64,000 nucleotides of DNA, taken from Aquipluma nitroreducens. GTDB lineage: Bacteria; Bacteroidota; Bacteroidia; Bacteroidales; Prolixibacteraceae. Within the stretch, counting starts at the first letter, position 1. Every line of letters begins with the position of its first letter. The notes below the pieces were generated by a model that had not been told where the DNA came from, ran no database searches, and saw only the letters and a program-made list of their open reading frames with translations. Where the stretch lies: contig NZ_AP018694.1 of the NCBI RefSeq assembly GCF_009689585.1, positions 372,001-436,000 of the forward strand, written 5' to 3'. The translations under genes and the position numbers were made by a program. Positions 8,699 to 17,659 of the stretch are shown in pieces.

Positions 8699-11600
8699 TC
8701 AAATTTTCGATAAACCTAATTTTCCCAGTTCAATCAGCTTATGGCAACTTTGCTTATTCCACTTTGTAAGATCGCTGTCCCAAATCTGTAAATCGGGCAG
8801 TGAAACAGCGAAATAACTCAACTTGAATTCATTATTTGAATGTGCCCTTCCGAAGTTGATCAGTTTGTTAAAACAATCCGAAGCTTCATCTTTCCGATTC
8901 AGTTTAATCAAGGCTAAACCCTGATAGTAAATCGTGTCAGGCTGCTGATCGTTATAAAAAATAGCCGGAGCAGGTTCTGCGATTCCTGAAGATGCCATTT
9001 CCCAGCATTGTCGGGCTTTTTCATGCTCATTCAGTCCTGTAAAAGCATTTCCCAAGTGGTAAAAAATAGCGTTTTCCTGAGCGCCGTAAAGTTTTCCTTC
9101 GCCCAGGTTTTCCGGATAAGTTTGTGCTTGAGTCAGCAGATCAATGGCTTTTTCATATTCCTGATTTTGAATCGCATTTTTAGCTATTTCGGTAAGACTG
9201 AAAACATATTGCCCGTTTACTTTTCCTTCGCCACCTTCCCATGGATGAAATTTTCTTGTCATGATCTGCACGAAAGCTTTTTCGAATTTGCCCAGCTGAT
9301 TGTACAATATTGCCCGTTCTAGATACAAATCATCTCGATCTTCAACCACTTTCGGATATTGTTCCAGTTTCTGCAGTCGAAATTTAAGGGCAAAATTCAT
9401 TCGTTTATACAATTGATCAAGCTCCATTAAAATTCGAGAGTCGGTTTCGTCCAGGCTGAAAGCCTTTTCGAGTTCTGCCAGCGCTTTTTGTGGTTCATTT
9501 TGTTTGTTAAAATAAGCCAGCGCCAAATTCCTGTGAACAGTTGGAAATTTAGGATTAATACTTGTCGACTTTTCCCAGCAGCTAACTGCATTATCGTAAT
9601 CTTTAAACGCATACCAGAAATTTCCCAAGTAATATAACGCTTTGTGATCCATCGGATTGGCTGCAATTGCCCATTGCAACACAACAACTGCTTCAGGCTG
9701 GTTTGGAAAGCAATAATCAGGGCAAAGGTCAAGTGCGAGCGACAGGGTTTTGTCTGATGCAACATTATCGCCCGATTGATTTTCGAACCAAGCTTTGCAG
9801 TAAGCGGCCAATGGATAAATACTTTGTCCTGCCTGTTCTTCAATACCGACTGAAATCAACCGAATGGCTTCTTCCCAGAGCCCTGCGCCGGCAAAGTCGA
9901 GGGCAAATTCGATATAATTATGGATGTTGCCGCGAATAAGCCCTGTCAATTCTCTATACCTGTCAGGTTTATAAAGACATTTTTCAAACAAAGCTCCAAA
10001 ATTAAACGGATCCAATGTTAGCGATTCATCAATAAGTTTTTCAACTTCGTCTTTTCTGTCCAGTTTCCGAAGAATACTCGCTTTTAATTGACGGGCTTTG
10101 GGGTTGGTCCAGTTGCGAAAGAGCGAACGGTCGATCAGATCGAGCGCAACTTCCCAATTTTTGTGCTTGGCTGCCAACCGCGCCAGTTGAAAATAGCCAC
10201 TGTCCATCCAGGCTCCATTCCAGACCGATTTATAAAATGCATCTAAGGCTTCGTCGTCTTTCCTCTGATAAATCAAGGAAAGACCGAGGTTGAAATACGG
10301 TTCACCGTCCATAGGATTTGGATTTCGCTGAGTAAGCGTTTTGATGGCATTCCGAAAATAATATTCGGCTTTGCCAAATTGTCCGCGCCGCAGCAGCCAA
10401 AGTCCCATCGCGTTGTTGCAGCGACTGTCTTTTGGGTCGCGCCGCAAGGCTGCAAGGTAGTATTCACGCGGATCGTAAGTAGCGTGTCGATACTGTTCCA
10501 AATGAAGGCCTGTCAGATACAATTGTTCGTTGCTTTCAATTTCCTCCGGAAGTTTGGCTGCCTTGGCTGGTTCAGGCATTGGTTGTTGCCGTACTGATTC
10601 TAACTTCCATTCAACCAGAATCTTACCTTCAGAAGTTAAAACGACGATTTCCAAATTCCCGGGATCAACATTGGCAGAAATAATGATCGATTTTTCAAAT
10701 GATATTCCAGGATGAAAATCGAAAGTTTCTTCCAGTAAGTTTTTTTCACCTGACTTCAGTAGAATTTTTCCATCAGGATAAGCCGCTGTTGTATATACTT
10801 TTACCTGAATATTCCCATCCAAGATTTCAAGATTAACCATAGCCTCTTTAGTCGCATTTTTTATTACGCCCAAATCGCGGTAAGGCATGAAATACTGGCT
10901 AAATATTTTTTCTTCTCCGGGCATGATCCACGAAAAATCGGGCTGGTTATCGGTATAAACGCCGCACATCAGCTCAATATACGGGCCGTCTTCGTCTGTC
11001 AGATTTCGGTCCCAGGCTCGGCCAAAGTTGCCGTGCCCCCATGTCCATTGTTTTTTGCCCGGCGACACGTGATGATTAGCTACATGTAACAGGCCGCCTT
11101 TGCTATCGTTTTCGTATCCGCCAATAAAATTGTATTTCGAGTTGACGGCCATGTACGACGTGGGAACCGGAATATTTTTATAGCATGAAATATCGGTTCC
11201 TGGTGAATAATCCACCTTGTAGTAGGTTCCTTTGGCAATTGGAAATTCCGAAACATCACGTTTCCCGTGGTCGAAAACGGCATTCACATCCGGAGGAAAA
11301 ACCGACTGGTATTCATCATTTACTTTTACAGCAGGATTTGCCCACCACAAAAATGTCTGTGGAAAATCGGTCCGATTAAGTAGTTTTACCTTGATTTCCA
11401 AATAAGCCTGATCCGGATAAAGCGTAAAGCCCGCCATCCCGCGCATGCGAAACATGCGTTCCACTTCAGAGCACCAAACCGTAACGCTGCCATCGCCGTT
11501 TTCTTCAATGCAATGATCGACAGGCTCAAATGTAGAAGGACGATGGTGCTGCGGCCAGTTGAATTCAATTCCTCCCGAAATCCAAGGGCCGGTAAGCCCA

Positions 11601-11908
11601 ACCAGCGCAGGTTTGATCACTTGGTTGTAATAAATGAAATGACGTTGTTTCAGCTTGTCGTAAGCCATTTGGATGCGACCGCCCAGTTCCGGCAAAATCA
11701 TAATTTTGATGTACTGATTTTCCATGAAAACAGCGTTCCATTCCTTGTCCACTTTTTCATCCAGAATTTTTTCAATGACCGGATGCGGATAAACTACGCC
11801 ACTGCTTCCCTGGTAAACTCGTTTCTCTAGGAACATCGGATTCTTTTCGGGCTTCCCAATTCCATAAGTCGGGATAATTACCTTTTCATACCAAGCTTTA
11901 GCATTCAT
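8699..11908 (-). CDS. DUF5107 domain protein with C-terminal TPR array
   Basis: This protein has 1069 residues. The first third or so matches DUF5107 (GGRIQMAYDKLKQRHFIYYN, then GLTGPWISGGIEFNWPQHH), a domain related to sugar mutarotase folds. A short beta-rich linker (about 350-440) is followed by many tetratricopeptide repeats to the end, for example YYLGNFWYAFKDYDNAVSCW and VHRNLALAYFNKQNEPQKAL. No signal peptide is visible, so it is probably cytoplasmic. It lies 64 bases after a sugar-porter gene on the same strand, with an AraC regulator divergent from them, so a role in handling an imported sugar is likely. Proteins of this build often sit beside sugar transporters in Bacteroidota. The biochemical activity is not known to me. 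Confidence 0.9.
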   Translation of the reverse strand: MNAKAWYEKVIIPTYGIGKPEKNPMFLEKRVYQGSSGVVYPHPVIEKILDEKVDKEWNAVFMENQYIKIMILPELGGRIQMAYDKLKQRHFIYYNQVIKPALVGLTGPWISGGIEFNWPQHHRPSTFEPVDHCIEENGDGSVTVWCSEVERMFRMRGMAGFTLYPDQAYLEIKVKLLNRTDFPQTFLWWANPAVKVNDEYQSVFPPDVNAVFDHGKRDVSEFPIAKGTYYKVDYSPGTDISCYKNIPVPTSYMAVNSKYNFIGGYENDSKGGLLHVANHHVSPGKKQWTWGHGNFGRAWDRNLTDEDGPYIELMCGVYTDNQPDFSWIMPGEEKIFSQYFMPYRDLGVIKNATKEAMVNLEILDGNIQVKVYTTAAYPDGKILLKSGEKNLLEETFDFHPGISFEKSIIISANVDPGNLEIVVLTSEGKILVEWKLESVRQQPMPEPAKAAKLPEEIESNEQLYLTGLHLEQYRHATYDPREYYLAALRRDPKDSRCNNAMGLWLLRRGQFGKAEYYFRNAIKTLTQRNPNPMDGEPYFNLGLSLIYQRKDDEALDAFYKSVWNGAWMDSGYFQLARLAAKHKNWEVALDLIDRSLFRNWTNPKARQLKASILRKLDRKDEVEKLIDESLTLDPFNFGALFEKCLYKPDRYRELTGLIRGNIHNYIEFALDFAGAGLWEEAIRLISVGIEEQAGQSIYPLAAYCKAWFENQSGDNVASDKTLSLALDLCPDYCFPNQPEAVVVLQWAIAANPMDHKALYYLGNFWYAFKDYDNAVSCWEKSTSINPKFPTVHRNLALAYFNKQNEPQKALAELEKAFSLDETDSRILMELDQLYKRMNFALKFRLQKLEQYPKVVEDRDDLYLERAILYNQLGKFEKAFVQIMTRKFHPWEGGEGKVNGQYVFSLTEIAKNAIQNQEYEKAIDLLTQAQTYPENLGEGKLYGAQENAIFYHLGNAFTGLNEHEKARQCWEMASSGIAEPAPAIFYNDQQPDTIYYQGLALIKLNRKDEASDCFNKLINFGRAHSNNEFKLSYFAVSLPDLQIWDSDLTKWNKQSCHKLIELGKLGLSKI

Positions 11909-11972
11909 ATTTTGAAGTTTCAGATTTCGGGTATTTTACTGCCAGACTATAATTGTCAATATGGTATTTTAA

Positions 11973-13355
11973 TCACATTTTCTCAATTTCTTCCAGCGTT
12001 TTGCCTTTGGTCTCCGGAAGCTTTTTCAGAATAAACAGGAAGCCAGAAAGGCAAATAAAAGCGTATAGCCAGAAAGTTCCGCTGGCATTCAGCAATTTGT
12101 TCAGTATTGGGAATGTGTAAGTTAATGCAAAACAGGCGAGCCAGAGCGCGGTAGTTGCCAGGGCCATTGCTGCGCCGCGAACACTGTTTGGGAAAATTTC
12201 CGAAAGCACCACCCAGGTAACCGGCGCGAGGGTCATGGCGTAAGTGGCAATGGCGACCATCACCAATACCAGGATTGCTGGTCCTTTAATCTCGAAAAAG
12301 TAGCTTGTTCCCAAAGCCAGGTAAACAGCGGCTAATCCGATTGAGCCTAACAACATTAGGTTACGGCGCCCCCAGCTATCAACTATTCTCATAGCAAGTA
12401 AGGTAAAAATCAGGTTGACGGTTCCTGTAACGACGATATTGAAAAGCATGTCGCCAACCGAGTAACCAGCCGAGGCAAAAATCTCTTCGGCGTAATTAAA
12501 AATGACGTTGATGCCACACCATTGCTGGAAGGCGGCAAGGATGACACCCAAAACCAGAACTGGACGTATGTTTTTCGACCTCAAGGCTTGCCAGTCTATT
12601 TTTGAACCGCTTTCAGTTAAAGTTTTAGCAATTTCTTTTTGTTCCTGAAGAGCATAATCCATACCACCGATTTTCCTCAGGATGGAAAACGACGCATCCT
12701 TTAGCCCCAATTTAGCCAGAAGTCGCGGGCTTTCGGGAATAAAAAACGACAGGACAAAAAACAACAGAGCAGGAACTGTTCCGGCCCAAAACATCCATCG
12801 CCAGCCCATTTGTCCATTCCAAGAATTTCGGATAAATTCATCACTGGCTGCCGCCGGAACATTGTCGGCAATGAAGTAATTAATGATTTGCGCGGCCAGG
12901 ATACCGATAACAATAGTGAGTTGATTGACTGAAACCAGTCGTCCACGCATATCGGCCGGCGAAATTTCGGCGATGTACATGGGCGAAATAGCTGAAGCCA
13001 GACCAATTCCAAGTCCCCCAATGAGACGAAATACAATAAACAATGTAAAATCAGAGATCGCGCCGGTGCCAATAGCTGCAATGGTGAACAAAGCAGCTGC
13101 CATAATCAGAGGTTTTTTTCGCCCAAGCCGGTCGGCCAGGTACCCGGAACTCATAGCCCCAAACAGGCAGCCTATCAGTGCGCTGCTCATGGCCCAGCCT
13201 TGCAGGTAAGGCGATTGCGTGATGTTGAAAAACCGTTCGTAGAAAGGCTTGGCTCCGCCAATAACCACCCAGTCATAGCCGAAAAGCAGTCCACCCATAG
13301 CTGATACAAGCGTGATGCCTAATATATATTTCCGGTTAAAATTTGATTTACTCAC
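11973..13355 (-). CDS. MFS sugar porter (sugar:proton symporter family)
   Basis: This protein of about 460 residues has twelve hydrophobic segments and the sugar-porter signatures in order: GGLLFGYDWVVIGG (helix 1), GYLADRLGRKKP (loop 2-3), PMYIAEISPADMRGRL (after helix 4), PESPRLLAKLG (central loop), and PETKGKTLEEIE at the C-terminus. It should import a pentose or hexose across the inner membrane, as XylE and AraE do. The exact sugar is not readable. The open frame begins at a TTG (13379), but that codon overlaps a likely -7 box, so I chose the GTG at 13355 (VSKSNFNRKY). It lies upstream of the DUF5107 gene and is transcribed away from the AraC gene, which probably controls it. Confidence 0.93.
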   Translation of the reverse strand: MSKSNFNRKYILGITLVSAMGGLLFGYDWVVIGGAKPFYERFFNITQSPYLQGWAMSSALIGCLFGAMSSGYLADRLGRKKPLIMAAALFTIAAIGTGAISDFTLFIVFRLIGGLGIGLASAISPMYIAEISPADMRGRLVSVNQLTIVIGILAAQIINYFIADNVPAAASDEFIRNSWNGQMGWRWMFWAGTVPALLFFVLSFFIPESPRLLAKLGLKDASFSILRKIGGMDYALQEQKEIAKTLTESGSKIDWQALRSKNIRPVLVLGVILAAFQQWCGINVIFNYAEEIFASAGYSVGDMLFNIVVTGTVNLIFTLLAMRIVDSWGRRNLMLLGSIGLAAVYLALGTSYFFEIKGPAILVLVMVAIATYAMTLAPVTWVVLSEIFPNSVRGAAMALATTALWLACFALTYTFPILNKLLNASGTFWLYAFICLSGFLFILKKLPETKGKTLEEIEKM

Positions 13356-13376
13356 AAGTCCATGTTTTAGTTGCAA

Positions 13377-13384
13377 CAAATTTA
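13377..13384 (-). promoter_or_regulatory. Candidate -7 box for the sugar-porter operon
   Basis: TAAATTTG on the minus strand fits TAnnTTTG and lies about 20 bases upstream of the proposed GTG start. It sits in the 214-base divergent region between the transporter and the AraC gene. No clear -33 element was found. Confidence 0.35.
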
Positions 13385-13569
13385 TATGACAGTTTCAAGA
13401 TTTGAAATGAATGATTTTATGAATTTATAGATTATTTTATCATTTTTGAGGAATGAACTGTATTTCGATGAGATTGAATTATACATTGAATTTTAGGTCA
13501 ATTCAGCATCTGTATTTAAGTTTAATAGAATTGAAAAGCATTGTTGTATTACTTATTTGATGATTTTGG

Positions 13570-14445
13570 ATGAAAAAACAAGAAGGATTCCCGGGGCAAA
13601 TCAGTTATGTGATTCCGGACCGCATTTTAGCTTTGGCACAGGAAAATTCGTTGATTTCAGGGTTGTTTGTTACGGATATTGGTTATTACCCGCAGGCTCG
13701 TCATCATTTTCGCGAAAGACCTTCCGGAAGCGAGCAACTTATCCTAATTTACTGTGTGCAAGGAAAGGGTGAAATTCGGCTGAATGAAACAGTTTTCACG
13801 ATTCCGGCCAATTACTTTTTTATTATTCCTGCAGGAGTTTCTCATGCCTACCGGGCCGATGAGAAAGATCCGTGGTCGATTTACTGGATTCATTTTACTG
13901 GTCTCAAATCATCGGCTTGGGCGAGGTTTGCCAGTAAGGTTACCGCCATCGAACGAGGCAGAAATGCGCGAATAAGTGATCGTACCGACCTGTTCTCGGA
14001 AATTTTCAGAAATTTAGATCGTGGTTTTAGCATCGAAACATTGGAATATGTGAATCTTTGTCTGCCGTATTTGCTTGCTTCCTTTACGCGTCTCAATCAG
14101 TTTCGCCTGATTCGGGAACCCGGCGAAAAAGATATCGTCGGCCAAAGCATCAATTTTATGCTTGACCATCTTCGGGAGAAATTAAAGCTGGAGAAAATTG
14201 CTGCGGAAACCTGTTTATCGGCCTCGCATTTTTCACGACTTTTTCAGAACTGCACCGGCCATTCACCCATCGATTATTTTATTCAGCTAAAAATTCAGCG
14301 AGCCTGCCGATTACTCGACAATTCAGGCCAAACAATTGCCGAAATTGCACTGGAAATGGGCTTTGAAGATCAGTTCTATTTTTCCCGCTTATTCCGAAAA
14401 ATGATGGGCATGGCACCTACCCAATACAGAAAGAGAAGAGTTTAA
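13570..14445 (+). CDS. AraC-family transcriptional regulator
   Basis: This 291-residue protein has an N-terminal cupin sensor (about 35-170; GKGEIRLNETVFTIPANYFF followed by IIPAGVSHAY) and a C-terminal double helix-turn-helix of the AraC/XylS class (about 195-290). The DNA-binding half shows LEKIAAETCLSASHFSRLF with the partner motif TIAEIALEMGFEDQFYFSRLF. It is transcribed away from the sugar-porter/DUF5107 pair, and most likely activates that pair when its sugar ligand is bound. The ATG at 13570 gives the expected N-terminus. An overlapping frame just upstream is a shadow. Confidence 0.94.
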   Translation: MKKQEGFPGQISYVIPDRILALAQENSLISGLFVTDIGYYPQARHHFRERPSGSEQLILIYCVQGKGEIRLNETVFTIPANYFFIIPAGVSHAYRADEKDPWSIYWIHFTGLKSSAWARFASKVTAIERGRNARISDRTDLFSEIFRNLDRGFSIETLEYVNLCLPYLLASFTRLNQFRLIREPGEKDIVGQSINFMLDHLREKLKLEKIAAETCLSASHFSRLFQNCTGHSPIDYFIQLKIQRACRLLDNSGQTIAEIALEMGFEDQFYFSRLFRKMMGMAPTQYRKRRV

Positions 14446-14511
14446 CTATATTTAACCTAATTTAAAAAACTGAAGTTTAAAATACATTATTGTCATGTGA
14501 CATGTTGAAAA

Positions 14512-15741
14512 CTACATTTTGGAAGTTGTCAACAAGATTCTTTCATCTACTTTTCGGGCCAATATTTCCATATCGTCACTCAATTTTCGATCTGTAATCT
14601 TTGCATAGATTTGAGTTGTTTTAATATCGGTATGCCCAAGCATCTTGGATACGGTTTCGATAGGTACTCCATATCCTAAAGAAAGCGTGGCGAATGTGTG
14701 CCTTGCAATATGAAATGTAATAGTCTTGTTAATACCACATACAGCAGAAATCTCTTTCAGATATTCATTCATTTTTTGGTTACTGATTACCGGAAGTAAA
14801 TTGCCGTTGGGTAGTTTCCCTTCATATTTTTTCAGAATTGATTTAGGAATGTCCAGCAAGCGTATGTTTGATGTTACATCGGTCTTGTGGCGTTTCATCA
14901 CTATCCATAAATTTCCATCAAACATCATGCGGATACTTTCCGGCATCAACCCGCAAATATCAATATATGACAAGCCAGTGTAGCAACTAAAAACAAACAT
15001 ATCACGCACCTGTTCCAGTCGTTGTGAGGCAAATCGCTTTGTATAAATCTTGTCTATTTCTTCCTGGTTCAAGTACCCCCTCTCTACTCGATCATACTTT
15101 AATTTATAATTCGAAAATGGGTCTATTGTTATCAACCCTGAATTTTTGGCATAAATGACGATAGTTCTAAAACGCTGGATAAATTTCATAGCGGTATTAT
15201 GCGAACAATCGAAATTACTCCGGATATGTAAATAGAAGTTTTCAATGAACACGGGATTCATTTCCCGAATGGGCATGTCTGATACCTTATATTTATCCTT
15301 CATGAATTCGATCAACCTGCCTTTGGTCAGTTCATAACGGGTATAGGTTTTATGGGTGGATATGCTATTCCCAACTTTTAAGCTAAATTGCTGATTATGC
15401 TCCTCAAAAAAAGCGATAATTGTTTTTTCGCCCTTGCCTAAAAACGCATTTTTCACACGTTCGGCAGTTACATAACCATCCCGATGTTGCATTTCATGGT
15501 AAAGCGTATGGATTCTGGCCCGAATCTCATTCAGCGTGGAATTGACACCATTAGCTTCTGCTGATTTCCCGATTGGTCGGCCTGATTTCCATTTCTTTTC
15601 CTCAATATCCAGCTTGGTATAAAACTGGGTAAGTTTACCATCAACGGTAATTCGCGCATGAATAGGTACTAAACCATTTTTTTTAGCCTTATCCAATTTG
15701 AGGAAAAACAACACATTCAAAGTACTTTTTTCTTGTTTCAT
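14512..15741 (-). CDS. Tyrosine recombinase/site-specific integrase (Bacteroidetes type)
   Basis: This protein of about 409 residues has an arm-binding domain (STLNVLFFLKLDKAKKNGL at the N-terminus), a SAM-like core-binding domain, and a C-terminal catalytic domain. Visible catalytic residues are the HxxR of ITFHIARHTFATLSLG, the second His of KMLGHTDIKTTQ and the nucleophilic Tyr in IYAKITDRK. The first catalytic Arg is replaced by Ser in YTGLSYIDICGL. Several Bacteroidetes element integrases, such as IntDOT, also lack it. The ATG at 15741 (MKQEKST) matches the usual start, and the 49 codons before it look non-coding. It stands at the edge of a decayed mobile region and probably moved that region. 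Confidence 0.92.
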   Translation of the reverse strand: MKQEKSTLNVLFFLKLDKAKKNGLVPIHARITVDGKLTQFYTKLDIEEKKWKSGRPIGKSAEANGVNSTLNEIRARIHTLYHEMQHRDGYVTAERVKNAFLGKGEKTIIAFFEEHNQQFSLKVGNSISTHKTYTRYELTKGRLIEFMKDKYKVSDMPIREMNPVFIENFYLHIRSNFDCSHNTAMKFIQRFRTIVIYAKNSGLITIDPFSNYKLKYDRVERGYLNQEEIDKIYTKRFASQRLEQVRDMFVFSCYTGLSYIDICGLMPESIRMMFDGNLWIVMKRHKTDVTSNIRLLDIPKSILKKYEGKLPNGNLLPVISNQKMNEYLKEISAVCGINKTITFHIARHTFATLSLGYGVPIETVSKMLGHTDIKTTQIYAKITDRKLSDDMEILARKVDERILLTTSKM

Positions 15742-16300
15742 AATCTCACATTCATTACGTTTCAAAACTAATTTTACTAACTGATAGTGAGATAAATACA
15801 GGCACGACAATATTCGACATGAAGTAGTCAACTTTGGACAAATCGTACCCCTTCTTTTAATTTCAAGACGGGGGTACGATCTGGACACTGAACTATGTCA
15901 TTTTAGGTCCTTTTTTTGACTTTATATAGCAGACAGAAATTAAATAAAAAAGCCCCACAATATTGATATTGTGAGACTTTGACTGTCTTTTGTCGCCTTG
16001 TGGCTTCTCTAAAAGTGACCCCTATGGTACAAAACTCGAACCATTTACTGGAGGATTTGAAACTTCTGAGTGAAGTACTTGCAGCATAATTCCTAGTATT
16101 ATTACTATTCTCTTCATCTCAGTTTGTCAAACAACGTCCCAGTTTTGGACGGTCAACAATAGCTTGATAATTTTGTTTATTAGATTGCCAGTTTTGTTAG
16201 CTGGTGAAATTGGCATCACTTGCAGTAACATTTATAACCACTTATATAGATTCAAACATCCATTTAAACACATGATCGTCTTTAGTGGTTTGTTGAAAAA
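15742..16300. other. Gap with a terminator and a degenerate tRNA-like 3' end
   Basis: No protein gene is seen upstream of the integrase. Besides the hairpin at 15954-15975, bases 16015-16044 read on the minus strand as a 5-bp stem ATGGT/ACCAT around a TTCGAGT-like loop, followed by AGGGGTCAC. That resembles a decayed tRNA T-arm plus acceptor strand. Such a fragment next to an integrase would fit an attachment-site remnant, but no complete cloverleaf can be drawn. Confidence 0.35.
15954..15975 (-). terminator. Hairpin terminator upstream of the integrase gene
   Basis: The 8-bp stem CACAATAT/ATATTGTG has a 2-base loop. On the minus strand it is followed by GGGGC and six T. It would end a minus-strand transcript coming from the tRNA-like remnant side, before the integrase gene starts. 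Confidence 0.6.
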
Positions 16301-16349
16301 CTATAACAGTGTTAGTAACCGCTCCATTTCCAAGCCTTTGCGATGTTTA

Positions 16350-16927
16350 TTGTAATCTGAAAAACCACCGTCTTTGACGGTGGTAATGTAAATTAGGGCT
16401 TTGCCAAATAACTTAGCCCATGGTAAAATTTAAAAAAATAAACTATGGGTAAATTTAGAAAATTAACGCATGTTTTTTACAAATGTGAGTACCATATTGT
16501 ATTCACGCCCAAGTATCGGTTTCGAATCTTAAACGGGCTGATAAAGACATTGATAGAACATGATCTTAAGGTTATAAGTCAGTGGAAAGAGGTTGAAGTA
16601 GAGGAGGTAAACATTTAAGAAGATCACATTCATATGGTCTGCTCAATTCCACCAAAGTATTCAATTTCAGAATACATGGGTACATTTAAAGGGAAACTGG
16701 CTATTTAGTTGTTCAAGACTTATCCTGATCTAAAGAGAAAGCCCTATTGGGGAAATTACTTTTGGGCACAGAGATATTTTGTAAGTACAGTCGGTTTAGA
16801 TGCTGACATGATTAAGAGGTATGTGAAATATCAAGAACAGGAAGAGAAAAAGATGGAGACACTCTAACCTTTCCCTCTTTTAGAGGGTTCTGAGATTAAA
16901 GCCACCCTCTTTGAGGGTGGTTGTTTA
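16350..16927 (+). mobile_element. IS200/IS605-type element, inactivated copy 2
   Basis: This 578-bp element lies between two GTTTA pentanucleotides (16345-16349 before it, 16923-16927 as its last bases), with no target duplication. Hairpins at each end (ccaccgtctttgacggtgg near 16365-16383; ccctctt..agaggg and accctctttgagggt near 16875-16920) match the single-strand ends used by this family. Its limits are supported independently, because deleting exactly this interval restores the reading frame of the interrupted TOPRIM relic. Confidence 0.85.
16445..16867 (+). pseudogene. tnpA: IS200-type TnpA transposase with two in-frame stops
   Basis: From ATG 16445 the frame reads MGKFRKLTHVFYKCEYHIVF and TPKYRFRILNGLIK, and is full length (140 codons). 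A TAA stands where copy 1 has Gln (just before EDHIHMVCSIP) and a TAG stands where copy 1 has Lys (GKLAI-stop-LFKTYPDL). The HUH pair (HIH) and the KRYVKYQEQEE end are intact. Two point changes therefore explain the loss of function. It is clearly diverged from copy 1, so the two did not arise from a recent duplication. Confidence 0.88.
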
Positions 16928-17659
16928 CTGAGGAGATCAATGATCATTCTTACTTCAGGGTATAGTTGAAAATCAATATTCTTTAATAAATGAATTTGCT
17001 GATCATAAAGTGCAGATATGCCGTATTGATCTATTATTTGTTCTATGTTTGGTGGAATTGCAAATCGGCAGGATCAAAATCTTCAAAATGCAGGTAGTTA
17101 TTTGTAATTTTTTGAAGCCACCCATTGAGACTACTACTCAAATAACGCATAATATTGACAATCATCTCTTTTTTGGGAAAAAGATGAGCTAATTTTTTGA
17201 ACTTTACAAAGCATTCGGGATTCTCAATACCAACAACTAAAGCGGCATGTGAGATTTGCTGTTTTTCAGGCTGATGGATTACGACCTTTGATCATTTTGC
17301 CACCATCAAACCCCCGGTGTTCGCCGCCGAATCTGGTTGTCTTAATAGACTGGCTATCAATACACGCTAAACTCGGTGATTCATATTTCTCCGTTTTTTA
17401 CGTATCATGCTTATAATCAGTTCATTAATTTATTCTGTAATTCCGAAGTTCTTCCATTTCGTGAAATAGTAATAAACCAGTTCCCATTTGGGAAAACAGC
17501 CATGCAACATGCGCCACTGGCTGGATTTGCCGGTTAAATTGACCAGTTCACGCCGTTTTATATTGACCAGTGTGCGCCGGAACAAATTGACCACCTATTT
17601 TCAATATTGAGAACGATCATTTCCTTGTTTTGATTAGAGTTATACAAAATTAGATTTAT

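Larger units (their letters stand above)
16301..17277 (-). pseudogene. Relic of a TOPRIM-type protein (JetD/DUF2220-like), split by an IS200-type element
   Basis: Minus-strand pieces of one gene can be read. The piece below 17277 gives LVVGIENPECFVKFKKL and HFEDFDPADLQFHQ, which carry the Glu and Asp-x-Asp pattern of a TOPRIM domain. After a frameshift or small deletion near 17045 it continues EQIIDQYGISALYDQQIHLL and RMIIDLLSK. The IS200-type element at 16350-16927 interrupts it. On the far side the frame resumes HRKGLEMERLLTLL and stops at 16301. Removing the element at its GTTTA ends joins the pieces as IDLLSKHRKGLEMERLL. The GLExE tail and TOPRIM motifs resemble JetD-type proteins of Wadjet plasmid-defence systems. 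That family call is from motif recall only. The N-terminal part is lost where an IS5 relic begins at about 17278. Confidence 0.6.

Noticed and set aside
9008-9322. Plus-strand open frames over the DUF5107/TPR gene
   Set aside because: They are antisense to a strongly coding gene with clear TPR repeats, and have no plausible domains.
16015-16044. A functional tRNA gene
   Set aside because: Only a T-arm-like hairpin and acceptor-like bases are present. No anticodon arm or full cloverleaf can be drawn, so it is kept only as a possible remnant.
17010-17192. Plus-strand 60-codon open frame
   Set aside because: It lies opposite the TOPRIM relic and shows no coding features. It is an antisense shadow.
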